From the NCBI GenBank assembly GCA_014523695.1, contig JAATVS010000449.1, positions 1-18,398 on the forward strand: 18,398 nt of DNA, in the 5' to 3' direction. The stretch's first letter is position 1; every line of letters begins with the position of its first letter. The notes under the pieces were generated by a model. It did not search any database. It worked only from the letters and a program-made list of their open reading frames with translations, and had not been told where the DNA came from. The position numbers and the translations under genes were made by a program. Shown here in pieces: positions 7,364 through 14,964 of the stretch. Source of the DNA: Nitrososphaerales archaeon TH5895. Lineage in GTDB: Archaea; Thermoproteota; Nitrososphaeria; Nitrososphaerales; Nitrososphaeraceae.

Positions 7364-7412
7364 ACAGAATATTAACTACTATTATCTGTTACAGAATATT
7401 AACTATTATTAT
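7364..7412. repeat. Two-copy direct repeat, period 27
   Basis: ACAGAATATTAACTA begins at 7364 and again at 7391. The 22-nt units differ by one base, with 5 nt between them. The second copy runs into the stop codon of WWQW protein 2. Two copies only, so not a CRISPR. Confidence 0.7.
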
Positions 7413-8176
7413 TAACTGCGTCTGTCGATGTGTTCAATTGATAAATTGTATTTGACTCCTATTTTGGTGGCGCCAGAAGAGCACGAACCATAAGAACTTA
7501 ACCTAGTATTAGCCTCTAATGGTTTGAAAAAAAGCCAGTAACCATCAGATACGGCCCTTATCAGACCAGAAGGGGATGCTAGAATATTATCATCAGGCAG
7601 CGTCATCTCAAAAAATGCAGACTGTACCCTATATTCTTTAAGCCCTTCTTCTACTGTTAATCCATTTACAGTAATCTGAAGATTTCTCGCCACATCCATC
7701 CTTTTAGTAGCAATCTCGATCAACTCCTGATCAGTTTCTCCATCATTATGCAATATAGAGATCCAATTGATTATCGGCAAAAATATAGATCTGCCTGCCG
7801 GTACGATAACTGTCCGATTTGGAACGGCTGGTACTCCCTCCTCATAGGTCTGACAGAGGAAGAATACGTTGGGATCATTTTGATTTGCATTCGCATTAGC
7901 GCCATTCGAATCATATGCAGGATTTACCGACTTCGGTATTGACATTAACCATTGCCACCATCTAGCGCTCCAAACTTTGTATGTATAACCAAACGGTTTA
8001 GAATGTATGGGAAACACTGAGATTGGCAAAGATTCCAATGTGTTGATCAACCCACACTTGATATTGTCTGTATTTGCATCATTCGGAAGGGAATTCACCA
8101 AAATAATAGAATTCAATTGTAACTTATAACTATTTGAATCTGGTTTACGGGTTGGGTTTTTAAATGAAGGGATCAT
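7412..8176 (-). CDS. WWQW-family protein 2
   Basis: 254 aa, uncharacterised. The core begins at residue 61: P-F-G-Y-T-Y-K-V-W-S-A-R-W-W-Q-W (W69, W73, W74, W76), then S-I-P-K-S-V-N-P-A-Y-D, V-F-F-L-C-Q-T, V-P-A-G-R-S-I-F-L-P-I-I-N-W, V-N-G-x-x-V-x-x-x-x-x-E-Y-R-V-Q-S, D-D-N, V-S-D-G-Y-W-L-F-F-K-P-L and a final K-Y-N-L-S-I. It has a 60-residue N-terminal extension rich in N, S, P and K that the other copies lack, so the true start could lie further in, although only ATG 8176 offers a clean start. No signal peptide or TM is seen. It lacks the paired Cys of copies 1 and 4. The stop overlaps a 27-nt-period direct repeat. Function unknown. Confidence 0.78.
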   Translation of the reverse strand: MIPSFKNPTRKPDSNSYKLQLNSIILVNSLPNDANTDNIKCGLINTLESLPISVFPIHSKPFGYTYKVWSARWWQWLMSIPKSVNPAYDSNGANANANQNDPNVFFLCQTYEEGVPAVPNRTVIVPAGRSIFLPIINWISILHNDGETDQELIEIATKRMDVARNLQITVNGLTVEEGLKEYRVQSAFFEMTLPDDNILASPSGLIRAVSDGYWLFFKPLEANTRLSSYGSCSSGATKIGVKYNLSIEHIDRRS

Positions 8177-9016
8177 CTACGGGATTCATCATATCATTAT
8201 GTTTGCATTGTAGTCATACTTTTGAGCCTCAAGTTTTACAAATTGAATGAAACCTTTGTAGAAATGAGTATTCACGGGACAGTAAGATACTGAGTTCAGA
8301 TTTGTCGTAAAAAGAGCAGGCTTTATTTCAAGGTTAGAACCGAATAATTTGATGATTGCAACCCTTGCAGACACAATAATAAATATGATTGACACATAAA
8401 CATGACTACCTTGAATCTTTTGGGCTCACCCACAATTTGGACATCTTCATATAACATTAATCTTCTTAGATTATTTAGAGGTGGAAGCTTATCACGCCCG
8501 CGCTCGTATTTAGGAGTGACCTCGAATAATTACCAATGCAATTATTACATCATAAATGCAGTGAGCAACTGCATAAATCCGCCAATGTTGCTTACAAACC
8601 TATGGATGGCTATTGATCCGGGATTAGGATAACTTTTAGGATTCGTGTTTTTAGGAAAGTGGACCGTGGTGAGAGCCGGGACGCAGTCAGGAAAACGTTA
8701 TTGGATAACACCTTACAATGCGGGAATGGGTCATCATTTATTAACTAGGAATTAGTAAAATCATATAATGCATAAGAAATTATCTATCTTTAAGGCGCTC
8801 ATAGTCGGTGAGGTATCAATTGAATTCCTTGATAAGACTCCTATCAAACGGACACCCGGCGACACAACAATCGTGGGCCATAATTAGACAACCTCATTAA
8901 TCTAATTGATATTTCAAAATTTAGTTACTTTGTTTTCGTAACTTTGAATGCTTTATTATTCTCTTTGCTAGTATAATGTTTACTTTCTGTGTTTATACAA
9001 TACCAGCATTTTTGTT
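8177..9016. other. Long intergenic stretch between WWQW protein 2 and the YcaO region
   Basis: 840 bp without a convincing gene. A 68-codon minus frame (8189-8395, GTG start) ends 12 nt before WWQW protein 2, and a 76-codon plus frame (8402-8632) starts divergently, about 20 nt after a TATA-like ATAAATAT. Neither shows a ribosome site, recognisable motifs or a convincing residue mix. A 6-bp inverted repeat TTGATA/TATCAA lies at 8829-8847. Confidence 0.4.
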
Positions 9017-9076
9017 CTAAGTCATTTGCTTTACATTATACAAACTGGTACAGCCACCTTTAAGATCGAATAACAT
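9017..9076 (-). CDS. Candidate 19-aa peptide downstream of YcaO
   Basis: AAGGAGGG (9084-9091) stands 7 nt before ATG 9076, a near-perfect Shine-Dalgarno arrangement. The frame reads MLFDLKGGCTSLYNVKQMT and stops at TAG. It lies 51 nt after the YcaO stop on the same strand, so it could be co-transcribed. The G-G followed by C-T-S is notable because Cys, Thr and Ser are the residues YcaO cyclodehydratases act on and Gly-Gly is a common leader-cleavage site. It is much shorter than known YcaO precursors. A chance ribosome site next to a short frame cannot be excluded. Confidence 0.28.
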   Translation of the reverse strand: MLFDLKGGCTSLYNVKQMT

Positions 9077-9127
9077 ACACTAACCCTCCTTAGTAAGATC
9101 TTTTATTGATAGTGCTCTGTCCTTAGC

Positions 9128-10516
9128 TCATGATTGGTAGCGGCTCCAGAAATATTTTTTTGCTCTTCCCCCCATGATTGATTGTGTAACTTCAAAAGTT
9201 TCAAGCCCTGGAACTATCGCCCTTACAACAGGTATCCCAACCTCAGGGTTCGTTAAATCAACGATTATTGCTCTTCTCAAACCTGCCTTCTTCAGTCCAT
9301 TTAAAATAAGATAAATGTCATCTAAGATATCTTCGTTCATATGAGTTTTGATTTCAGAAAATTTGAAGATATTTTTGCAATTATCTTCCCCTCTTTCTGA
9401 TGATGAGGAAGGTACGGGCATGAATTGCCACTTTCTTTTGTAAATCTCGTCATTTTCTTTGTATCGTATTTTTTTCAAGTCGTCTCTAGCCCCCTGAATA
9501 TTTACTGCTCGCGTTTGTGAAGTTTCTGTGATCGCACGGATTAATGCAATTCTAGCATCTGGATGAGTTCCAAAACCTTTAGCAAAGTATCCATAATCAT
9601 GAGATACCCACTCAATACTGCTTGCAACAAATGTGGGAATTCCAATATCCTTTTGCGTTATATCCTTTATCAATAAAGGAATGCGAGCGACATCAAATTT
9701 TTTTACTAGGCTTCCTAGTGGTCCGAAATCTTCTCTAATTTCTGAAATATCAACATCTGGAAACAAGCTCGAATCATCTACATACTTATCTTCAGCAAAG
9801 GGAAATCTGTCATTATTTGCCTTTCTCAATGAAACTATAATGCCTTCCAAAATATTATATGGTATAGAAGATGAGCACAAATCGGCTATGCTTACCGCAT
9901 CTCTTTCAATAACCTCACACAGGGCATGACATATTGCCTCCTCAAGTACGTTGCCAGATGCAAGCCCATTCGTGTGAAACTGTGAAAATGCACAACTCGA
10001 CGGTGGTTTTGGAGAATACCTGTATAATGCAATCTCCGCTGGAACCAATACCTTCTCATTAGTAAACAAATCAAATCCTGGCAAGAAATCCATCACACCA
10101 TCTTTATGCATAGTTTCAAAGTTAACAGGTTCTACCACTTCAGCGGGATGTAAAACACTATTGCATGACTCTACTAACTGCGAATATCTCCCCTGAATAA
10201 ATTTTCCTTGGTAGGTGCTTGAAAAAGAAGAATAGCGTTCAATACTCTCCATTAACGCACCAGTTTTAGCGATCGATGGTGAGATGCCCTTTCCACTATA
10301 GACCCAGATTATGTCTCCTGTTCCAGGAAGTATCGCAGAATAGTTGGGGATATATAGTCTGTCCAAGAATGTAATATTCGAAATTCTTGTTACACCAATT
10401 CTATTACAGATTGGTATAATTTCAGTTAGGGTATCCTGGATAGATCTTACCCTTGTAAGAGCACCGTCACCGTCACCGCCACAGCCAGTATACTTTTTTC
10501 TACTCTTAAGACGCAA
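9128..10516 (-). CDS. Stand-alone YcaO-domain protein (ATP-dependent backbone amide-activating enzyme)
   Basis: YcaO enzymes phosphorylate a peptide backbone amide with ATP, giving azolines, thioamides or amidines. The 462 aa show the ATP/Mg motifs in order: A-L-M-E-S-I-E-R-Y-S-S (E90, E93, R94), E-E-A-I-C-H-A-L-C-E-V-I-E-R-D-A (E193, E201, E204, R205), and A-L-I-R-A-I-T-E-T-S-Q-T-R (R327, E331, Q334, R336) after G-F-G-T-H-P-D-A-R. The N-terminus has the usual T-R-V-R-S-x-x-x-T-L and I-G-V-T-R-I-x-x-x-x-x-L-D segments. The C-terminus lacks the P-x-P-x-P ending of azoline-forming types, and no TfuA partner, E1-like protein or dehydrogenase is nearby. The start is TTG 10516; an in-frame stop lies two codons upstream. 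The enzyme sits between WWQW copies 2 and 3 and between two micro-ORFs. The substrate is unknown. Confidence 0.9.
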   Translation of the reverse strand: MRLKSRKKYTGCGGDGDGALTRVRSIQDTLTEIIPICNRIGVTRISNITFLDRLYIPNYSAILPGTGDIIWVYSGKGISPSIAKTGALMESIERYSSFSSTYQGKFIQGRYSQLVESCNSVLHPAEVVEPVNFETMHKDGVMDFLPGFDLFTNEKVLVPAEIALYRYSPKPPSSCAFSQFHTNGLASGNVLEEAICHALCEVIERDAVSIADLCSSSIPYNILEGIIVSLRKANNDRFPFAEDKYVDDSSLFPDVDISEIREDFGPLGSLVKKFDVARIPLLIKDITQKDIGIPTFVASSIEWVSHDYGYFAKGFGTHPDARIALIRAITETSQTRAVNIQGARDDLKKIRYKENDEIYKRKWQFMPVPSSSSERGEDNCKNIFKFSEIKTHMNEDILDDIYLILNGLKKAGLRRAIIVDLTNPEVGIPVVRAIVPGLETFEVTQSIMGGRAKKYFWSRYQS

Positions 10517-10601
10517 ATTCGGCTATTCAGGATGAATATCGATGAGGATAATACGCGTTACTTTAAACAGGACCAACTTCCAAATATAAGGAGGTATAAA
10601 G

Positions 10602-10646
10602 ATGCAATTAGAAACGATAATCATCTTCCAAGGGAGAATTCTGTGA
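10602..10646 (+). CDS. Candidate 14-aa peptide divergent from YcaO
   Basis: AAGGAGGT (10588-10595), a full match to the anti-Shine-Dalgarno core, stands 6 nt before ATG 10602. The frame reads MQLETIIIFQGRIL and ends at TGA. A TATA-like ACTTTAAACA (10559-10568) lies about 38 nt before the start, suggesting a short leader. No other gene on this strand lies nearby, so the ribosome site serves nothing else. Real translation is uncertain. Confidence 0.25.
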   Translation: MQLETIIIFQGRIL

Positions 10647-10674
10647 CACAACAGCGTACCTTCTAGCTATCATG

Positions 10675-11553
10675 TCAAGGGAAAAGGGTTTTGTAGGTCC
10701 GAAGTTCCTTGATATTTTTGAAGGTCCGAAGTTCATCGATATCATTACTTCTATCGGGCTTGCCTTTCGAACCTTTTGTTGATATAATGGAATATTCGTC
10801 AGGTTCCTTCGAAATATCCGTCACGGTTGACACAGGACGGAATTGAGGAGTTACATGTAGATCATATATGGAGTCGGTCCGATAATCTATTCTGCCTTTC
10901 CCACCAAACCTTATTCTATGGGACCCTATGGGCAAGCTCTTTATCAGTAGAAAGAATCCGTCAGTTACAGCGTCAAACTCGCCAGGATTAATTGGATACT
11001 GAAATACATAACTCCAGTATGGATTCCTTTCTGAGATCGACAATTTGAATACGCGGGAAGTTATTCTATACATCCTTAGCTTTTTTTGCTCCTCGCCATC
11101 TTTCGCACTCAGCAATGGCTTTTCGCGCTTGTCACCCGAAGACTGTATATTCGCCCATACAGCGCCGCTTTGGTCGTTATCAATCCTTGCGATACGGCGA
11201 ACCTGTTCTTCAGTGAACATTGTTCCGGACTCTGAACCACCACCAAATACCTGCGTAGACGTTAACACCGGGACAAAAACAGGTATGTCGTCGGAGATTA
11301 CAATACTAGCTTCACCTGTCCTGTTATAAAAAAACTTCCACGGATCGACAAGCTTACCATCGCCATTTTCCTTCTTGACTTCGCGGCGGTACTCTACGTT
11401 ACCTCGTAGGAAAACGACATCTCGCTGCACTTCATCGCGTTCGGGTAGCTCGGAGAATAGCCAGTTAGTCCACCTCGCCGCCCAGTCACCGTAAGACATT
11501 CCATTGTAGTTCTGGTCAGGACTTATGATTTCAGGCGAGTCATTCTCTATCAC
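10675..11553 (-). CDS. WWQW-family protein 3, divergent, with C-terminal 9-residue repeats
   Basis: 292 aa, uncharacterised. The N-terminus E-N-D-S-P-E-I-I-S-P leads into G-M-S-Y-G-D-W-A-A-R-W-T-N-W (W24, W28, W31). The P-x-F-V-P-V-L stretch replaces F-F-P-I-I-N, followed by Y-R-I-T-S, A-V-T-D-G-F-F-L-L-I-K-S-L, P-I-G-S-H-R-I-R-F-G-G and Y-D-L-H-V. It lacks Cys and the W-F-L-A-G block, and a charged insert rich in K, E and D fills residues 104-160. The tail (235-292) is polar and ends in E-L-R-T-F-K-N-I-K / E-L-R-T-Y-K-T-L-F. The start is GTG 11553 with AAGGAG about 11 nt upstream. It lies 158 bp upstream of YcaO on the same strand. No signal peptide or TM. Confidence 0.75.
   Translation of the reverse strand: MIENDSPEIISPDQNYNGMSYGDWAARWTNWLFSELPERDEVQRDVVFLRGNVEYRREVKKENGDGKLVDPWKFFYNRTGEASIVISDDIPVFVPVLTSTQVFGGGSESGTMFTEEQVRRIARIDNDQSGAVWANIQSSGDKREKPLLSAKDGEEQKKLRMYRITSRVFKLSISERNPYWSYVFQYPINPGEFDAVTDGFFLLIKSLPIGSHRIRFGGKGRIDYRTDSIYDLHVTPQFRPVSTVTDISKEPDEYSIISTKGSKGKPDRSNDIDELRTFKNIKELRTYKTLFP
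10695..10742. repeat. 21-bp tandem direct repeat, period 27, coding for 9-aa repeats
   Basis: AGGTCCGAAGTTC begins at 10695 and 10722. Over 21 nt the copies differ at two positions, and the period of 27 nt keeps the frame. It encodes the two E-L-R-T-(F/Y)-K units at the end of WWQW protein 3. Confidence 0.8.
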
Positions 11554-11967
11554 CGAAATCTTTGCTCCTTACCAATCAGCCCGCACGTAACCAGAAAAGC
11601 CATATCAGTCCTATAGAACAGTTACATAGTTATAAATAAATCGCCATCTTCTGATCTCGTTTCGTAACGATTTCCCTCCGGGTATTGACCGTACAATTCT
11701 GTCACGCCGGTATGTGATGGCATTGCATCATATCACCTGTTTTCTAAATTATTTCGCACATAACGTGCTTTAATCCGGGCATGCTCTTTCTCGAGATTTC
11801 GAAGGAGATAGAAAAAGAATCGAAGGAATATTACTAATCGAAGCGGTGATTAAGCCGGGATTGGATTCAGAAAACACATCATATTTTCCTATATTCATTG
11901 CCACGCGCAAGAACTCAAGACTAGCCTACCAATGGGAAATTCTGGTCTCATAGAGATATCAATCATA
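11554..11967. other. Intergenic gap with the promoter of WWQW protein 3
   Basis: About 410 bp with no gene. A minus-strand TATA-like TTTATTTATAA (11630-11640) could drive WWQW protein 3 with a leader of roughly 50 nt that includes its AAGGAG. A purine-rich stretch GAAGGAGATAGAAAAAGAA (around 11801-11819) has no convincing frame after it. Confidence 0.4.
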
Positions 11968-13290
11968 TTAACTATTCTCAGGTCCTTTTGGTCCTGATAA
12001 CTCTTTCTTTACTATCCTCACTAATTCAACAATTTCGTCTCTTGACAATTCCTTTGGTTCATTCTCCGGACGAGGTTCAATATGGTTTATATTCTTGTTG
12101 ATTATGTCTCTCACTTGCTTTTCTTGCTCTGATCTGACAGCCGAGCTGAACAGTCTATCTTTTGACAATTCTTTCAAGATCACGTTTGTGAGTGTATTTC
12201 TACGAGAAAGAAGTGCCACGCTAGAGTAGATCCCGACAAAAATCATATAACATGACAAACCAATAAACGATTTTGAAATTATCCCAAACGGGGGGAGAAG
12301 ACTCGTTTGTAATGGTGGATTTTGGTTTACTATAAAGAATAATAACATGCCCAATGCAGAAATTGATAAATAATTTCTTACAGATATGTTATCCATTTTT
12401 CTCGAAAGGGCAAGAAGTACCAAACTAAAAAGGATTCCCCCGAGAGGACCAGTACCACTAAATAGCAGAGTGTACAGGGTGCCGTAATATGTCGGTGAAT
12501 ACATAATCAAACTAACAATATATGCCGTAAAAAAGGGTAATTGCTTTAACAAAAAATATATCAAAGGGATACTAAATAAGAGATAGAAGAGTACTGGTCC
12601 GATATTTTTGAAATAATTGCGCAAGGCTAATAGAGTAATTACATACACTGAGATGAACGTCAAAAGATAGGTGTAATAGAAATACGAGTCGTAAACATTT
12701 GGTAAAGGGTTGCTTCCGGTCACCTGAACTCCCATGCTGCCCGATGTCATGCTAGGATAAATGCTAGCAGAGAATTCGTACGTAGCGTACAGAATGGATG
12801 TAACCAAGAATACAATAAAGATACACATCGTTACGGCATAGCAGAGTACAATGGCTTCCCGCCCAATGAGGAACCAGGCAAGGAATTTTGACGCCAGTTG
12901 AGCGATACAGTACAGACCCGTTCCATATGACAATGAAAATAGAATAATAACATTAGCGTAAGAGTATGTTCCGTCTCTTTGTAACTGTAAGAGAGTTACG
13001 ATAATAAAAACAAGGATAATAAACTGAGATACGAAAAATACGTATTTCATGATGGATTCTCTTCTAGAGCCCTTCGACTTGTCCTCCGTCGTTCTAAATA
13101 GAATATACAAAATCCCAATTACTGCTATTACACATCCGATCGAGTTTATCAAATAAAGCCGACTAACATCATCCTCATAAATAGGAAAGAAATTGCGAAA
13201 GGCAAGAAATGAAGAATCCAAAAAGAAAGCTATGAGTCCAAACAACGGCAAATATATTATGTATGTGGAAAAAGACCGAATTGACCGCAT
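11968..13290 (-). CDS. Polytopic membrane protein, about 11 TM segments, unknown function
   Basis: 440 aa, not recognised. About eleven hydrophobic helices are visible, roughly at 11-30, 46-66, 82-104, 112-137, 143-168, 200-222, 230-250, 252-280, 282-300, 308-324 and 335-362. A polar loop around residues 170-200 has S-A-S-I-Y-P-S-M-T-S-G-S-M-G and N-P-L-P-N-V-Y. A charged C-terminal tail of about 75 residues is helical and ends in K-K-E-L-S-G-P-K-G-P. No transporter or enzyme motif is recognised. The start is ATG 13290, with a TATA-like TAATGTATTA (13311-13320) about 25 nt upstream, consistent with a leaderless transcript. It is divergent from the secreted WWQW protein 4 across 112 bp, which suggests co-regulation or a shared envelope role. 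No Trp-rich motif of its own. Confidence 0.8.
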   Translation of the reverse strand: MRSIRSFSTYIIYLPLFGLIAFFLDSSFLAFRNFFPIYEDDVSRLYLINSIGCVIAVIGILYILFRTTEDKSKGSRRESIMKYVFFVSQFIILVFIIVTLLQLQRDGTYSYANVIILFSLSYGTGLYCIAQLASKFLAWFLIGREAIVLCYAVTMCIFIVFLVTSILYATYEFSASIYPSMTSGSMGVQVTGSNPLPNVYDSYFYYTYLLTFISVYVITLLALRNYFKNIGPVLFYLLFSIPLIYFLLKQLPFFTAYIVSLIMYSPTYYGTLYTLLFSGTGPLGGILFSLVLLALSRKMDNISVRNYLSISALGMLLFFIVNQNPPLQTSLLPPFGIISKSFIGLSCYMIFVGIYSSVALLSRRNTLTNVILKELSKDRLFSSAVRSEQEKQVRDIINKNINHIEPRPENEPKELSRDEIVELVRIVKKELSGPKGPENS

Positions 13291-13402
13291 TTGTAACGAT
13301 TGCCAATTCGTAATACATTATCTTTTCAATTAAACCTATCCTTTACCAAAAGTTTGTCCTAAGAAAATTCTTTTTATACAAGAGCTTTTCAAGAGTAAGT
13401 GA
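13291..13402. promoter_or_regulatory. Divergent promoter region of the membrane protein and WWQW protein 4
   Basis: Two TATA-like boxes face outward: TAATGTATTA (13311-13320) for the minus-strand membrane protein and TTTTTATA (13371-13378) for the plus-strand secreted protein. Each is centred about 25-28 nt from its start codon. Neither start has a Shine-Dalgarno sequence, so both transcripts are probably leaderless. Confidence 0.5.
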
Positions 13403-14125
13403 TTGAAAAAAAAATTAAATGCGATTTGTCTTCTTATACTAGTTGCTTTGGGTTCCTTGATGATGTATCCCAAGTCCGTTAATGCCACGTTGCAAGATCA
13501 GATCTACCCACCAAGCTCTAGCCCATACGATATATCGCATAAGAATTGGGGGATAGCACTTTGGGATTGGTGGATGTCAATACCTAAAGAGATTGCCCCA
13601 TTTCCCGATCCGACTAAGTATACTTATGATTGCTTTATAGGACTTGGATATCCTGTGGCAATGCTGGCAAATCCGATTATTGCGGATATCCCGTCGCATA
13701 CTGTTACTTATAATTGTGATATACCCGCAGATCGTGCTATCTTAGTCTTTGGAATAACTGAATGGTGTAACTATGATGCGACTCACAAGACCGATGAAGA
13801 TTTAAGGAAGTGTGTTAAGGCGAGAAATGATTTTGCAAAACACCAGATTGTAATAGATGGCAAGAATGTTGAAAATGTTGAACAGTATCGTGTAACGACA
13901 GACTTCTATAATATGACATTTCCGAAAGATAATATGTTTTCTGTTCCCGCCGGGACATTTAGATCTCTTCTGGATGGAACATGGTTAATGCTTAAACCTC
14001 TACCTGTGGGCGATCATAAGATTGAAGTTCACATTGTTCAAATTATCCCGGGACGAGAATCTGATAATTTGCTCCTGAACTTGATTTACAACTTGCACGT
14101 AACTGATCCTAGCCTTGTGAAGTAG
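13403..14125 (+). CDS. WWQW-family protein 4, secreted
   Basis: 240 aa, uncharacterised. Residues 1-28 form a clear Sec signal peptide: M-K-K-K-L, a hydrophobic I-C-L-L-I-L-V-A-L stretch, and likely cleavage after S-V-N-A. The core follows: S-P-Y-D-I-S-H-K-N-W-G-I-A-L-W-D-W-W-M-S-I-P-K (W49, W54, W56, W57), C-D-I-P-A-D-R-A-I-L-V-F-G-I, V-I-D-G-K-N-V, Q-Y-R-V-T-T, L-L-D-G-T-W-L-M-L-K-P-L-P-V-G-D-H-K and I-Y-N-L-H-V. Four Cys in the mature part (C77, C105, C122, C137) could form disulfides outside the cell, and copy 1 shares some of these positions. The start is TTG 13403, supported by the signal peptide and by the TATA box at leaderless distance. It is the only plus-strand copy and the only one with a signal peptide. 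Function unknown. Confidence 0.82.
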   Translation: MKKKLNAICLLILVALGSLMMYPKSVNATLQDQIYPPSSSPYDISHKNWGIALWDWWMSIPKEIAPFPDPTKYTYDCFIGLGYPVAMLANPIIADIPSHTVTYNCDIPADRAILVFGITEWCNYDATHKTDEDLRKCVKARNDFAKHQIVIDGKNVENVEQYRVTTDFYNMTFPKDNMFSVPAGTFRSLLDGTWLMLKPLPVGDHKIEVHIVQIIPGRESDNLLLNLIYNLHVTDPSLVK

Positions 14126-14506
14126 AGCGAGAGCACAGTAAGAGTAAGTTGCCAAGTGTGGGTTATCAATTCCAGAGTGGGGTCTAATATTTTAGCTTAG
14201 TCGTTTGCGCTTTCCAAGGGACTAGCCTTCGAGAAACCATCCACATAAACTTGGCTTCCACCCAATATATTTCAGAACCTCCCATTTTGATCGAGTTAGA
14301 AGTACTACGTGCCAGTATTCAATAGTCTTAATCTATTATTGCTCGTGCGTGTAGTAACTCAGCCGAACTAGTCATCCGTTCTTCTCCCTCTTTCAATTGG
14401 CATTTTTATAACATGTTCGTCTTAAGCGCCCAACTTTACTCACGATGGTATATATTGTCATGGTCTCCCAAAAGCTATCGTTTAGCTACCGAGTAAAAGC
14501 CGCATT

Positions 14507-14518
14507 ACGTCCGGACGT
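14507..14518. promoter_or_regulatory. 12-bp perfect palindrome
   Basis: ACGTCCGGACGT is self-complementary and G+C-rich inside an AT-rich gap. It is a possible regulator site, but no gene start is close by. Confidence 0.2.
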
Positions 14519-14576
14519 GGGGAAAGGATTTGACCAAATATTGGCATGAAGAGAGGTAAATGGACCTATCACGACT

Positions 14577-14608
14577 AAGTGGTCTCCAAATTTTACCACT
14601 TTTTATTT
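14577..14608 (+). terminator. Hairpin followed by T-rich tail
   Basis: AAGTGGT (14577-14583) pairs with ACCACTT (14595-14601) across an 11-nt loop and is followed by TTTATTT. The orientation would end plus-strand transcription, yet the nearest plus gene, WWQW protein 4, stops about 450 nt earlier. Confidence 0.35.
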
Positions 14609-14964
14609 AATTCCTTGATCCGTTACAATAAACCTCCTCTAGTTTATGAGAGAAATTAAAGATTAATTTGTCCCTCGGTATTTTTTGAAGACAGTCCTTA
14701 CTTTACCTGTTTGGATAATAACTTTCTAGGCATGTTTTAAATTTAAATCTAGGATGAGTGAATACAGGCTTGATAAAGGAGATCTATTTAGACTATCATC
14801 AATGTTCAGCCCCGTATTCCATGTTACTCCTCTATAAGGCTGATAACCGGTCCTTAAAATTAGGAGTGTCACGCACTAGCAGAGACCCCCGTGATGAGAG
14901 CGTCTGGATATCTTCCGAAAAGGGCAGCATTTTGTTGATATACCATCCGGCTCTGCCAAATGTC

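Larger units (their letters stand above)
14126..14964. other. Long intergenic stretch between WWQW protein 4 and the DyP gene
   Basis: Nearly 840 bp without a convincing gene. It holds a 12-bp perfect palindrome ACGTCCGGACGT (14507-14518), a hairpin with a T-rich tail (14577-14608), and a 95-codon plus frame (14758-15045) that runs into the 3' end of the DyP gene on the other strand and shows no family signature. Confidence 0.45.

Noticed and set aside
7364..7412. Possible CRISPR-like repeat
   Set aside because: Only two copies with a 5-nt gap, no spacer-sized unit and no cas genes.
8189..8632. A 68-codon minus frame and a divergent 76-codon plus frame near WWQW protein 2
   Set aside because: Neither has a ribosome site or family motif. 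The plus frame has a TATA-like box about 20 nt upstream and many S/T/N residues, so a YcaO substrate was considered, but nothing else supports it.
9892..10074. A 60-codon minus frame inside the YcaO gene
   Set aside because: Same-strand out-of-frame shadow of an intact YcaO domain.
14222..14330. A Trp-rich minus-strand frame (W-H-V-V-L-L, S-K-W-E-V-L-K-Y-I-G-W-K-P-S-L)
   Set aside because: It looked protein-like, but has no start codon, no ribosome site and no match to the WWQW motif order.
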